Source of the DNA: Blasia pusilla
Lineage: Eukaryota; Marchantiophyta; Marchantiopsida; Blasiales
DNA: 64,000 nt
Assembly (NCBI GenBank): GCA_050084515.1
Contig: CM114275.1
Location: 18,228,001-18,292,000, forward strand
Direction of reading: 5' to 3'
The notes under the pieces were generated by a model. The model saw only the letters and a list, made by a program, of their open reading frames with translations, had not been told where the DNA came from and did not search any database. Position numbers and translations under genes: made by a program. This document shows, piece after piece, positions 1-11,154 of this stretch. How positions within the stretch are numbered: the first letter of the stretch is position 1; each line of letters starts with the position of its first letter.

Positions 1-446
1 ACCCGTATCCACAGGGTCCGGTCCAGTCCAACATCGCAATGTCGTATAGTAAAATCAACCAGTGTGTAAACTCCTTCGTCATTAAGTGTTAGATAGAGTT
101 TCATTAGTATTAAGTAAATTGGCTTAGAAAAAGGAGATTCTTATATTTAAACCTCTTTATGGTGCCTCTTTTATGCGGGCCCAACTTTAAGAAAAGGAGG
201 TAATAAATAAAAGATGACTTTATAAAAGTAAAGTAGTTGCTTTAATGAAAAGCAAAAGTAGTCTAGGTTGGTGGCTAGGTTAGTTGGGGTAATTTGGAAA
301 ATATCATGTGGATAAAAGAGGATATTTTGGAAGAGATAAGAGGAAATCTACTTGTGTCAAAATGTGATTTGCTAAGCCTTGAGAGGAAGCCATATGGCAC
401 AAGATAAGATAAGCTCTATTTCGTACTCTTGTGGATCCCTTGTGAG

Positions 447-455
447 TATATAAAG
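447..455 (+). promoter_or_regulatory. TATA-like box of the solo LTR
   Basis: TATATAAAG in an AT-rich stretch, about 400 bp into the LTR, the usual place for the U3/R promoter. It supports plus-strand transcription of the parent element. Motif only. Confidence 0.4.
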
Positions 456-549
456 AGGAGGGACCTTCAAGGGTTCATCACCTTCTATTCCACATCTTGA
501 GTCTCTCGTGTCTCTCTTGAGTGTATGGCTTTGGGATTGCTTGCTCTTC

Positions 550-770
550 CAATGAGAGTGGATCACCCCTTTTGGGAGAGTAACTTGATCATGGTCTATT
601 CTTCGAGAGATTTCTAGAGTGTGGTGTGTGTGTGTAGGGGGGTGAGAGGTTTGTCACTGTAGAAGAGTTTAGTCATACTAAAATAGCGGATGTTTTGGCT
701 TGTTACTTTCCCAATGAGAGTGGATTACCCCTCTTGGGAGAATAACTCCGCCAAAACCCATTCTTGAGGA
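550..770 (+). repeat. Imperfect 60-bp direct repeat within the solo LTR
   Basis: Two related blocks, about 550-610 and 711-770, both begin CAATGAGAGTGGAT and continue with a similar ACCCC...TTGGGAGA...AACT core. The spacer is about 100 bp. Repeated blocks are common in U3 enhancers; that role is inference. Confidence 0.5.
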
Positions 771-1407
771 GAGTAGGGAATGTCTGTCAAGCATGGATAG
801 GGGTGGAGCACGAGCTGTGCCCGACTTTCCTTTCCTCAATCCTTACCATGTCAAGGTACTCTTTGTAGATAGGCACTGGTTCACTCGCTATTTAGTTTAT
901 CACTTTGGGGAGGCGTTCATGAACCAGGTCATGCAATCTCCAACTCCGGTGATTCTTCCTATCGTCACATATGGAAGGACATGGGATTGTACTTTGTATG
1001 TCCTTATATAGCGATCCATGGATGTCAATAGGCCTGGTCAAGTAGGGTTTAATACTAGTTGTGCTATCTTCCTCGTGTACAAACGTAAAATAGTTTATAG
1101 GGATTTTATAGTTAGGAATTTCGGGGTCCGATGTTACGAAGAAGTGATCGCCTCGGCACTTCCATTTGTGATACAATCGTGAGAGAATGGAGAGTGTACA
1201 TCATAATTTTGTATTGAAAAAGGAGAACTTATTAGAGAGTTCACCTTGCATCGACCGCATCTACCGCAGCTAGAAGGCCCGCCCTTGCTCGAAGAAAGAT
1301 TCTCGACACGACAGCGTACCATGAGTGGATAGCCTGAGCCTCTGTCACCCCCTGAGTGACCGGCGCAAGCGAGTGTCAGCCTCATGCAAACTCTCATCCG
1401 GGCACTT

Positions 1408-1968
1408 CTAAAAATCGTGGATGCTCCGCAACTTCTCCATCCGTACCCCTTGATAGCTTGCCATCAACTCAGCAAAGAGCTGAACCACAGGGTTGAACGT
1501 GGGACAAACCCGATTAGATGGTGCAACTGCTCCCGTGCAAGTGACCCTTCCTAAAACGTCACTAGTGGAAGAGGAAGTAGTCTGTCCTGACTCCTTCTCC
1601 TCATCAGGGTCCATCCATGACACATAATGTGGGTCATAGTAGAGCCTCCACGCCTCGATCTCACATGCATATCTATGAGAGAACTCATGGTAATCGTCCA
1701 TGGGCGCCCCCTCTAAATGTTGGAACATACCGTTCCATGCTATAAACGGGTTGAACTCTCTAGAGTTCCTTGCCCGTTGGGAGTTGCACCAACTCCTAAA
1801 CTCTACTATGGAATCGTGCAACTCAATCGTACCTACTACACTTGAAAACCTACGCGATTCTCTACCCCAGTCGTCCATCTCGTACGCCCAACTGGTAGGA
1901 CCACTCACAATGTGTGGCGATGTGCTCACAAACTCCTCTATAGCCTCCCCCTCGTCTGATGATGACAC
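1408..1968 (-). pseudogene. gag N-terminal half (copy A)
   Basis: Open frame of 186 codons, homologous to the gag starts of copies F (56544-56933, minus), D (42069 onward) and B' (7567 onward). Shared landmarks are a GTIEL segment, FRSWC or FDMWC, RxFNPFxAWxGMFQHLE, an EIEAWRxYYxPxYVS helix and a later VVEFFxEL...YQGVxxEKLRSL segment. The frame stops near the VVEFF segment and then meets the solo LTR. It would encode a capsid-like structural protein that packages the element RNA. The start (MSSSDEGE) matches copy F (MSSLDEGE) and is probably the true gag initiator. Confidence 0.7.
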
Positions 1969-4187
1969 AAAAAGAGTTCAAGGTGGTTCCTCACGTGGAG
2001 ACCCTCGGAACCTCACACCACTCCGCGTAAAACCTCTAGAGCTACTCTCGGGTTCACCACCTCGCCTCTCAAAGTCCCGAACGGATGCCGTGATGACCCT
2101 CGTGCCCCTCTCACCCGATCACTCTCGCCTTGCTAGTAATCCCTCAATCACTCATCCCAAAGATGCGGCACTCGATCTACACTCTCCCTCACCCACACGT
2201 GTAACGAGCGGCAACAAGCGGCGTAGTGCAGCAAATCGACCAGGCTATCATCTCATCGACAACCTAACTCAACTCCGTACATCTCACACAGGTCTATGGC
2301 CCCTAAACCACATACATAAATGATGCTCTCAACATCCACACACCCAATATCCCCAAATAAACTACCCAAATCCCAAAATCCCTCAAACGTGCAGGGTAAA
2401 GGACCATAATGGGTAACATGAACACATGTCAATGTCGCTCGTCAGCAATTGCAAATCTCGTCCCCAACTCGGTCGTGGTGACAACTCCTCCAATCAGCGA
2501 GTCATACTCTTCCGGTATTGAAGATGCTCAAAACTCCTCGATAGACAATACGGTTCCAACGGAAGGGTGCGGCGATGTAGACGGCACGGAACGACTACGA
2601 ACGGCACGGCCCTCGATGGTGGGATGCGGTACTTGGAAGTATACCCTCCTCAATCAACAATAAACCCACACTCTGCTCCACAATGAAGATGCGGCTCCGT
2701 GATCAAGATGGTGCGGTGCGGCCATGAGGGGCACGACGCGGCAATCCGCGGCGCATAGCGGCTACGGCATGGTACTCGATCGTCGTCGAGCAGCTACCAA
2801 TCACAACATAGCAGCATGAAATAAAAATGCAAACACCATAACCGGAGGTCATATGCCATCATTAGTTGATAACTAAATTGCGATGATGGTGGTGGCCAAA
2901 ACAGAATATGTGGTGGCGACGCAAGTCAGAGAATCAATGAACGTCGTGGAAGACCCTCCACTCTGTAACGGCGGCAATGGCAACCAAAGGTTGGACAACG
3001 GACGGTGGACTGTTGACGGTGATGGTTGACCATTGATGGTGATGGCCGACCGGTGACGGTGACGGTTGATCATCAACGGCGGACCGTTTACGGTGACTAC
3101 AAGGGCGACGGCCGCCGTCGGCGTGGTGGCTGGTTTAGGGTTTGAACAATTTAACCCTTAAAATTGCCTAGAAATGGCAATTTTTCAAGATTGACCATAA
3201 CGTTTTGCTGACAGCTCCAAATTGCGTATTGTTTATTGCACAACGTGCACAGCTTTAGGATCTACAACATCGTCAAAAAAAAATTGAATCAAACATTCCA
3301 GTAAAATTTGATGAGGGGTGTTGTAAGCCCAATGTCTCTTTCTCCTACACAAAATTTGGCAGCGCTTCCGCGCTGATTTCTCCCAACCAAAATATAAAAC
3401 CTATAAAAATACAAGTCAGCAAGCTATATGGTGCTCCCGAGAGCACCAACATTGGGCAACCCGCCTCCATAATCAATCCCTATCATAAATTGGGCAACCC
3501 TTTCGCGCGCCATTGTTCCACACGAGAAATCGGCAAATGCAAAGAACAATCAAAGAAACCCTTGCTCCGATGAGCACTCCCATGAGCCGTTGAATAGGGA
3601 ACAGGGTCCCCAACTTGCAAAAGTAGCAAGTGACTTGCAAGCTCCCCCATGAAACTCTCTCACTCTCTCATTCTCTCTTTGTAAAGTAAGATCCAATCTC
3701 TCTCTACACCATCTCACACCATATCTCTCAAAGGTGTGCACTCTCTCTCATGTCAAACCAAATCCCTTCTCCTAATGAGAGGCTTGGGTTACACTCACAA
3801 GTCAAGGGACCATAGCTCCGCCTACTTATGCCTAGAGGTTCAACAAAGAGAGAATGAGCTCTCAAGCTCTCTCTCCTTGAGGTATACCCCTCCCTTCTCC
3901 CAAGATCTCTCCATGGTAACCTATGCTCCCAAGTCATCTCCTTGCTCTTGACCTGATGTAGGAGGTCAAGGGTCACTTACCAAAAATATAAGGCCTATCA
4001 CATACTCAAAATGATACTTACCTAAAATAATAAGTTCCTAAATATGGCTCCAAATGAGCCGAAACGAAGGGAAAACCTGCTCTCTTAGGTTTTCCAGGGT
4101 CTCAGCAGGTCATCCTCAACCTATTGAGTCTGTCCTCCACTACTCGCGAAGGCGCTCTACTAGATCTCACCAATCTATCCTAAGACA
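1969..4187 (-). repeat. 5' LTR/leader region shared by copies A and F
   Basis: Non-coding stretch upstream of gag on the minus strand. Blocks at 3330-3480 and 3640-4180 match 58543-58690 and 58870-59400 in order and orientation. It includes a pyrimidine-rich part with repeated CTCTCTC runs (3655-3930). The middle, around 2880-3120, diverges from F and holds degenerate GGTGAYGGTTGA tandem repeats. I see no protein-coding gene in it. Confidence 0.55.
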
Positions 4188-5516
4188 CGTGAAAGAGGCG
4201 ATGAGGACCCCATCGATGGATCCTGATTTGAGTTCCCGGAGAGTTGGTGATGTTGTTAGTGTGTAGTCATGGAGGGCGATGGGAGAAGCGAGTGGAACGA
4301 CTCCTATTGTTGATACTGATGAGGAGCATGTATTGAGCATGTCCACATCAAATTCATGGCAGGATGCGGTTGCTAGGATGGCGGAGATGCCCGCTAGACC
4401 CACGATAGAGCATGCCATGGCTTTGCTTGGTATTGTGTTGTTGGATAACTCGGGAGAGATGTTCTAGTTGGTGAGTATAGGAGGTAGAGCTTTTAGTCTC
4501 CAACACGTCTTGTTGGATTCATGAGCACAACCCCTCATATTGGAGAGAGCGGCATTCAAAGGTTTGGGCCTAACGAGGGCCGATGTAGAGCGTTGCCCAT
4601 TCAGGATACACACATCATTGGGTGGAGTGAGTACCACACAATTTATTACCTGACAGGAGGTCGTGGTGAGGATTCACCCGAGACATCCTAGAGATGAGTT
4701 GGTGGTGCAAGCCGAGGCGATGGTGATCGATGCAGAGTCCTGCAACGTCTTGGTTGGTGGAGCAATGTTGTACCTGATGAGGTTTTCCTTGGATTAGTGG
4801 GAGGAGTCAGCGTCCTACAGAACAGGATGGCATTCTAGTGATGGACGACTTTGTTCCTTACCCGTTCGATTCACGAGTGGAGTGATTGAACGACCGCTAG
4901 GAGAGATCGTGACCTTAGCAGCATTTAGCAGCGCCATCACTTGGTCTGGTGATTTGATTGAGGGGCATGTCCATATAGAGGACACTCCTATTCCGGATAT
5001 TTCTATGGAGAGAAGTGTCATGGTGGCCACATCATTCCATGAAGGAGAGGTTTCGCTTTGGGGCTCGAATGAAGAGCTTCGATGCTTAGCCACTGAGCAT
5101 ATGCAGACCGCGTGGAGCAAGATGTTTGCACCATAGCGTGATGGGTTAGAGGAACCTGAGGTATCCACGAGTGCTACTATGACCCATTTGGACACCACCC
5201 CGATTGTGTGGTGCATTTTAGAGGAGGTTATTCACGTGCTAGATCTCTTTGGCGGGATTAGCACTAGGTTAGCTTCTGTTTTTCTGGCAGGAGTATGCGT
5301 GCAGTAGGACCTGTATGTGGAGATTGATGATGTTGTGAGGTATGCTTCACTTCACCATGTGGCGTAGTTACACCTCCGGTTTCCTGACTTGTTGTCTGCA
5401 TCCGCTGTCCAAGAATACCCGAGTTCCCTACTGGGGGGATATTTCATTAGTGGAGGCGCAGGATTTGGAGCGGGTAGGGACCATAGACTTGGTCATTTTT
5501 GGTTGGCCGTGTTAGG
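4188..5516 (+). pseudogene. Protease plus DNMT N-terminal part (copy B)
   Basis: Open pieces at 4279-4467 and 4882-5136 belong to the linkers around the protease. The protease region (about 4480-4800) keeps the order seen elsewhere (LLDS..AQPL, GLTRADVERCPF, YDVLVGG) with frameshifts and stops. At about 5220-5280 the frame reads VLDLFGGIST, the SAM-binding motif I of C5-cytosine methyltransferases. At about 5485-5515 it reads DLVIFGWPC, motif IV with the catalytic Cys, followed at once by TAG. Element B' is inserted here; the rest of the methyltransferase resumes at 13926. Confidence 0.7.
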
Positions 5517-5883
5517 TGTCATGACCATACGGATTATGTCGTAGAGTATAGTGCTGGTAGAGGCCATTCCATATGTAGGACCGTAGTGGCTTGGTAGAGA
5601 AGCGGTTCCATTCATAGGGTTGGGGATTACTCACTTGGGGGTGACTTTCCCAGTAGGGCCCGCTCTTAGGTTGGAGGATATAAGGTGGCTTGCCCTCAAA
5701 GAACAGTCAAATCTTTGAGTTGAGCCTGTTGCGTTGGGAGTTAGCCTTGGTAGTGAGTAGAGCTCTTGGCTATGGTGTTTCCCGCAAGCTTCGACCTAGA
5801 TTCTCCCATCGTGGAGTGGGTTTGGCTCGGTTGTATGTGATTGTAAACGTGTTTTATGACAAAGAGGTCTTTCACGGATTTCA
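5517..5883 (+). repeat. 5' terminal repeat (block b) of B'
   Basis: Starts TGTCATGACC and ends GGATTTCA. It matches 13455-13819 with about 16 differences by eye. GGATATAAGG near 5676 is a likely TATA region. Unlike the 3' side it is not flanked by the 104-bp block a. The sequence after 5883 does not show a tRNA-complement primer site that I recognise. Confidence 0.7.
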
Positions 5884-7430
5884 CTCAAAAATCTTGGAGT
5901 AGATCGATGGTAGCTTCGATTGTAGATCAGTAGGATCTGGTTAGGGCTGATTGTGTACTCAGCCGTGGATGTTTGTGGCTTGTTACCTATGTTGGAGGTG
6001 TAAATCAGGTGCATGGTCGGTTGGGAAAGAAGCGCCTTGCTGAGAGCTTTCCAACGCGCTGTAGATCGCCGGATTTCGTCAAGGGAGCTGGAAGTTATCA
6101 AGCATTGAAGATTTTGGTTCGTGTTCGACAGTTTTCTGATGTGGAGAGCTTGGAGTGCGGAAGCTCTGTTGAAGTTCATCCAGATCGGGTGAGAGGTTCC
6201 TATTGCTACTTGTATTGTGATCTCATGTGAAGCTATCTGCTTGAGTGCGTGGAGCGTTGCGGATTTCTGCGTGCATGAAACTTGGCGGAAGCGCTGTCGG
6301 ATTTGCGGTTCTAGAGGTGTATGGATAGCAAGTTTGTCTGATTTTTAGCTCGGAGTACGGAGCTCGGTTGTAGCTGAGTTTCTGTGGGGAGATAGCTATG
6401 GTGGTCAATTGAATTCTGATTGAAATAGATTTGATTTCGGTCACGTATTTGTGAAGTAATTTCTGATCAAAATTTCGCGTACTAGCTCAAGGTCTGGCTA
6501 TGGTGGACAGCGGATCGGAGGGGCTGGTTGGTTGGTGACTCGTTCATTGTTGGAGACGCCTATCCCGTTGGAGGCTTCGAGGCAACTCGTGGTAGCTCGG
6601 GGCAAGTGGGCGTGAGAGGCGGAGTAAGGAGCAAGGAGCAAGGAGCAAGGAGCAAGCAAGCAAGCTTGCTTGCTTGGGCGTGAGGCAATTTTTGCAGGAT
6701 TTAGGATTTGAGTTTTGCATAACCGGTCACCCATCTTTGGGCTATTCTACCTGGAAGACGCTTAACTGCTGAGTTCTTAACTATGCCAGTGTAGAGACTG
6801 TTGTAGCTCATTTGGTGCTATTCGAAGAGGTGTTAGGCACTTTATGCATCTCAGGTTTTTGGTTGATGTACCTCTAGCGCATAGTACGGTGTAGCCCCTC
6901 CATGCAGGTGATATTTTCAGGTGCTGCGAGTTCGACTAGCACGTCATCGACCCGCGGTGGAGTAGCTATTGCGTTAGAATTGTGTGGTGGGTTTTGTGGA
7001 TTCAGAGGGCACCACGTTTGGTGGATTGTGTTACCTTGATTTCCATTTGCGATTGGAGGGTTGTCCTTGGATTTCCTATGTTTGGATACCCTCCATTGTG
7101 CTTCTTGCTTGCGCGCCCATTGTTAGGGTTGACACTGATTTCCATAGTAGTGTTACTCCTGTGTGCTACTGATAGTGAGGCTGGAGTGATGACCAGTAGA
7201 CCGTGGGAGTCTTCTTGTGGTGATAAGAGGTTAGGTTGCCTACACCCATAGCTAGTAGAGCTACAATAGTAGAGCGACATCGACGTCACTTGGGTAATTT
7301 GGTGGTGGTGCGGCATCAGCGTTGGTCATCACGGAGCTGTCGGGTGGTCTGGTTGGGGACCGTGGTGCGGACAGTGGTGGTTTCACACGGAGTGGATTTA
7401 GGTATCAGCTACCTTTTCCACTTCCGAGCG
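5884..7430 (+). other. Leader of B', non-coding
   Basis: About 1.5 kb between the 5' terminal repeat and gag. Short open frames here show no family resemblance and are not conserved between copies. It includes GGAGCAA tandem repeats (6620-6650) leading into a perfect palindrome (6653-6676). A packaging or leader function is inference. Confidence 0.4.
6653..6676. repeat. Perfect 24-bp palindrome
   Basis: CAAGCAAGCAAG followed by its exact reverse complement, preceded by four GGAGCAA-type units. It could fold as a hairpin or cruciform; it could also be a simple-repeat expansion. Confidence 0.7.
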
Positions 7431-7507
7431 GTTGATGAAGAGGAAGGCGAGGGTGTTCAAAACACCGAGTCTTCTACGTTGTTATTGAGTGTTGCGACTC
7501 CATTGAT

Positions 7508-8960
7508 TTGGGACATGAACGGTGGATATGGAGCCATGAAGGGCCCCGACGATACTCGAGTGCAAAGTGGGTACCATTGAGTTGGAGGACTTCATGCAGG
7601 AGTTTGATATGTGGTGTGATATGCGGATGTTGCGAACGCACGTTGTTTACACCCTTCTTGGCTTGGAAGGGGTTGTTCAGACTTGGAAGGACCACCCATG
7701 GATGATAACCATGAGTTTAGGAAGGACCATGTTCTTTGAGATTGAGGCATGGAGACAATATTGGTCTCCAGGCTATGTGTCTATCACCCATGGTGGTATT
7801 GGTAGTAGTGCTCTAGTATGCCGGCCCGACTGACGGAGTGGTGCAGTCGAGCCGGAGTGGGGGTACCGGTGGAGGTACTAGTGGGGGTACTAGTGGAGGT
7901 ACTAGTGCCCCACCATCGTTTAGCCCGGTTGTAGAGTTCTTCAAGAGGTTGAAGAAGAACTATCAAGGAGTGAAGACGGAGAAGTTGAGGAATCTTCAGG
8001 ACTTTGAGCGAAAGATGGTGAGAGTCTTCGTGAGGCATACACGCGCGTATCGGACGCTTGATTTCGATTACCAGGGTGTGGCGAGGATCGAGCAATCCAT
8101 TTTGGTATGGGATCTTGGACAAAGATCGCGCCGTAGGGTACGTGATGCTACTCTTATGAGTGATGATTCACCCACATTGACCCATGTGTTTGCTCTATCT
8201 GAGAAGATTGAGCTTAACATGGTGAAGGAGAGAGTGGTGACATCCGCATTGATGAGGGGATACAACTACTACTTCGTGTTCAGCCGCCCACCTCAGTCTC
8301 GTAGAAGTGGTGGTGGTAGTAGTAGTGGGAGTCGTGGGGGTACATGCGACCTCGTCAAGTCCTAGAGGACATTTGTGCAGAGACCATTGCCTTCATTTCT
8401 TTGCCCCTTGCAGCAAGGACAATCATGTTGGACATGTGGAGGTAATCATGTTAGGAAGTTTTGTCCCCAAGAGGATGGGAGATGGACTTTGGAGGATGGG
8501 CCTCATCGGCCCCAACTCGGTGTGATCATTGCGGGAGACTAGGTCATCCTCGAGAGCGTTGCTTTGATCTTCATCCGAGTTGAGATCGGCCGTGGCCGTG
8601 GTGGAGTAGCTCGAGAGGCCGAGGTGGTAGAGGTGGTAGGGGTGGTAGAGGTGGACCGGTGGTTGGAGAGCCTACGGTGGCTACCCCTTCCACTACGACA
8701 GAGTCAACTATGGTGCCGAGATTGAGCGGTTGAAGCGAGAGGTTGGCTACTATGGTGGTATCCGGCATAGATCGGAGTTCGGGAGCGAGGGCTTCCACCT
8801 CTTATGGAGGGATGATCTCTTTTATATGGCGAAAGACACGGGATGAGGCATCGGCTCGATTCGAGAGGAGCCACTCAGCGTCGAGCCACGTGGTGCTCTT
8901 GTGGAGTTGGACCCACAGAGGGGTGAGGGGGAGGCAGACTAGGCTTCCCTAGTCATTCTT
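7508..8960 (+). pseudogene. gag of B' with two zinc knuckles and Arg/Gly-rich tail
   Basis: The gag body is in frames 7567-7833 and 7838-8365: GTIELEDF, EIEAWRQYWSPGYVS, then a Gly/Thr-rich tandem repeat (7858-7905), FSPVVEFFKRL, YQGVKTEKLRNLQDF and SEKIELNM. After frame breaks, a first knuckle CWTCGGNHVRKFC lies at about 8430-8470 and a second, CDHCGRLGHPRERC, at about 8522-8563 (CX2CX4HX4C). An RGG-type stretch follows at about 8600-8660. Capsid plus nucleocapsid with an RGG tail indicates RNA binding during particle assembly. The reading frame is disrupted several times, so no intact Gag is made. Confidence 0.65.
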
Positions 8961-9299
8961 GTTGTCTGAGGTGCTTAGGACTCCATCCATGGTTCCTCAC
9001 GCAGACCTATTGAGCCAGCAGTGGGGCCGAGGCATCTACATCGCATGTAGTAGACACGGATGCAAACATCAATGCGATGTGCGGATGGCAACTTTAGTGT
9101 TAGGATCCCCATTGTTTTCGGCCACGGGGTGATGGCTTTAGGAGTTGACTTAGCTCCTGTATTTGATTAGCGACCACGTTGTGTGAACGTGGGGGTATTC
9201 TTGCTACACGTGTTGAGGTGGATGAGGGTGTTGCGGTGGAGCGACCCTCTATGTATGGGAGTAGCATTGAGTACGGTGCTACTTAGCAAAGGCGGCGAA

Positions 9300-9900
9300 G
9301 ATGGATGCATTACCGGCCCGGCCAGCCATTGATCGTGAGAGGCTTACACCTGGTGTATGTATGTTGGACAACCGAGTGGGATCTTCCGATTGGTGAGTCC
9401 TGGGGACAGGTGTATAGACCAGATAGAGTCTTGTTAGACTCGGTGCCCAACCATTCATGTTGGGAAAGGCGGCATGTATTGGTTTGGATATTCGGAGGTC
9501 GAGCTTGAGCCTTGCCCATTCGATTCAAACATCACTTGGAGGAGCCAATGATAGGTCTCAATTCATGACACGGGAGAAGTTTCTGTCTGTTGAGACCAGA
9601 TCATGCGGCGTGATAGCTCCCGGTTGGGAGTATCTGCGGTAGTCACATCGGCCGAGTCGTATGATGTACTAGTTGGAGGAGCGATATTGTACCGATGGGT
9701 TTTCAAATGGATTCTTGGACTAAGACTAAGGCGTCTTATAGACCAGGTTGGCGATCCGAGGGATGGGCGTATGAGACAAGTTCATGTGAGATTTATTTCG
9801 GGGCTCGACCGGGAGGGTCTTCCCCAACAGTGTTAGCATCTGTGGCTGGTTTTAGTGGAGTAGTCACTTGGCCAGGAGACTTTTGGAGGGGGTAATGTTC
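9300..9900 (+). pseudogene. Aspartic protease remnant (B')
   Basis: Around 9405-9500 the sequence encodes RPDRVLLDS in one frame and MLGKAACIGLDIRRSSL in another; together they match LLDSGAQPLMLGKAACLALGL of copy D (44190-44260). The one-base break sits just after the catalytic Asp-Ser. Later parts retain the YDVLVGGAILY segment (9659-9690) that in all copies marks the end of the protease. It would cleave the Gag-Pol polyprotein. Confidence 0.6.
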
Positions 9901-10129
9901 GCTATGGATTCTCCTGCGCATGAGGAGGAAGAGGAGGTCCCTATTTTTGCAGCAGTGGCATCCTCATGGTTGGATGTGCCACTTTGGAGTTCGAGCGGTG
10001 CACTACTGGGCAGAGGCGTCGCCTAGTGCAGAGGCTTGGTGTGAGGTGTTATACCTCACGAGGAAGAGGAGGCCCACGGCGGACTCCTACTTCGCCCAGA
10101 TTGGATTATCCCCTTTGGATACTACACCC

Positions 10130-10255
10130 ATTGTATGGCAGTATCCCGAGGGCATTTGTGTGTTAGATCTCTTTGGTGGGATTACACTTTGGTTTGTCTG
10201 CAATGTTGCAGTGGTATTCTGTCTTGAGAGATACGTGTATGTGGGAGCGAGATGA
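10130..10255 (+). pseudogene. DNMT motif I segment, out of frame with the rest (B')
   Basis: Reads TTPIVWQYPEGICVLDLFGGIT, matching the segment before and including SAM-binding motif I (DLFGGIST) in copies B, D and M. Downstream of GGIT the frame departs from the consensus, and a frame change is needed to reach the long frame starting at 10252. This break separates cofactor-binding motif I from the catalytic core. Confidence 0.7.
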
Positions 10256-11154
10256 GACGGCCCGAGAGTCTCATCCCGACATATTGGTCGATTGATGCGG
10301 AGGTATCTGAGTTGTTGCCGCCATCGCCTATTCGTGGGTACCAGCGTGCTTTACCATCACACATTGCATTGTTGGGGGCGCAGGACCTTGAGAGAATTGG
10401 TCCTGTGGATTTGGTGATTGCTGGATGGCCATGTCACGGTCATACACATGCTGGTCGGGGTGAGGGATTACATGACCCTAGGTATCGATTGTTTTGGGAG
10501 ATGTTACGGGTGTTACGACATCTTCAGGTTCATCAGGCACGTGCTCTAGCTTACATTCTGGAGAATATTCCATTTTTGGGTGACACTCGGACCCTGATGA
10601 TGGCGAGTGTTCATGAGGTGCGCTCTTGGATTGGACCAGCGGTGTTGTTGGATGCAGCGCGAGTTGGCTCGCGTGCACATCGTTCACGCTTGTGGTGGAC
10701 AAACTTGTTGCCTAGGGAGGTTCTACGTCGAGCATATGATGGAGTGCAGCGGGATCCTCGCCTTACAGTGGATAGTATCTTGGATACTGGGCGACTTTCC
10801 CAAGTGGTGAGGGTTATTGATCGCTCACCCATGGCAGTGATGAACCGTGTGGGCGAGCCTAGGATGGCACTACCCACATTTGTGAGTTTTCCCTCGTCAC
10901 ATGCCTACAGGGAAGGTCGTGCGGGGCTTGTATGGGATTCTCATGTGCGACAGTTGGTGGAGCCTAACGCTGATGAGAGAGAGCGTGCGATGGGATTTGC
11001 TATTGGTGTGACAGCGGTTGCTTCTATTTCTGAGGCTTCACGACGTCATGTGTTGGGTCAGGCCATGGACCTGAATTGTTTGACTTGGATTTTGAGTCTT
11101 GGTATGGCAGGCGGCGTCGACCGGACTATGTCGTGGGTCTTCCACCCCTTGTAA
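10252..11154 (+). CDS. C5-cytosine DNA methyltransferase core inside a retrotransposon (B')
   Basis: A 300-codon open frame, the longest in the retroelements here. Motifs in order: DLVIAGWPCHGHT (residues 53-65; catalytic Cys at 61, motif IV), YILENIPFLGD (101-111; motif VI ENV-type Glu), LLDAARVGSRAHRSRLWW (about 132-149; motif VIII RxR), LPTFVSFPSSHAYR (207-220; motif IX-like), ERERAMGF...RRHVLGQAMDLN (242-275; motif X). The layout resembles DNMT3-type enzymes by inspection. Motif I lies upstream in another frame (10130-10255), so the enzyme as encoded is probably incomplete. Residue 62 is His where most C5 enzymes have Gln or Asn. Expected activity: methyl transfer from SAM to cytosine C5, possibly on the element's own DNA copy (inference). 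The true start is unknown, since the domain belongs to a polyprotein. Confidence 0.8.
   Translation: MRRPESLIPTYWSIDAEVSELLPPSPIRGYQRALPSHIALLGAQDLERIGPVDLVIAGWPCHGHTHAGRGEGLHDPRYRLFWEMLRVLRHLQVHQARALAYILENIPFLGDTRTLMMASVHEVRSWIGPAVLLDAARVGSRAHRSRLWWTNLLPREVLRRAYDGVQRDPRLTVDSILDTGRLSQVVRVIDRSPMAVMNRVGEPRMALPTFVSFPSSHAYREGRAGLVWDSHVRQLVEPNADERERAMGFAIGVTAVASISEASRRHVLGQAMDLNCLTWILSLGMAGGVDRTMSWVFHPL

Larger units (their letters stand above)
40..1308 (+). mobile_element. Solo LTR inserted in copy A gag
   Basis: The homologous gag stretch in copy F (around 56280-56300) is continuous, but here it breaks at about 39 and resumes at about 1309-1314. The insert begins TGTCG and ends CGACA (the right end could also be 1313), the TG...CA form of an LTR. 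A TATA-like TATATAAAG lies at 447-455. No coding domain is visible inside. About 1.27 kb is a normal plant LTR length. I could not find a clean target-site duplication, so the exact ends are uncertain. Confidence 0.6.
1..4187 (-). mobile_element. Copy A: 5' part of a DNMT-PHD family gypsy retrotransposon
   Basis: Minus-strand 5' portion of a family member. It holds a long non-coding leader and the first half of gag; the rest lies outside the window. The whole stretch is matched in the same orientation by 56280-59400 (copy F), which defines it as a repeat. Its right edge at about 4187 (reverse strand beginning TGTCTTAGG) abuts plus-strand copy B, which starts abruptly inside its gag-protease linker. 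This suggests that A inserted into B. A separate solo LTR (40-1308) splits its gag. Copy A is dead. The exact LTR/leader boundary cannot be fixed by eye. Confidence 0.7.

Noticed and set aside
1700-2323. 207-codon plus-strand frame across the gag start
   Set aside because: Its first half is the exact antisense of conserved gag. The strand is decided by similarity to copies D, F and B'.
5884-7430. Several 60-127-codon frames on both strands in the B' leader
   Set aside because: They overlap on opposite strands, have no motif and no counterpart in other copies.
10252-11154. A host DRM, CMT or DNMT3 gene
   Set aside because: The methyltransferase lies between protease and RT of the same element, and the same arrangement recurs in copies B, D and E.
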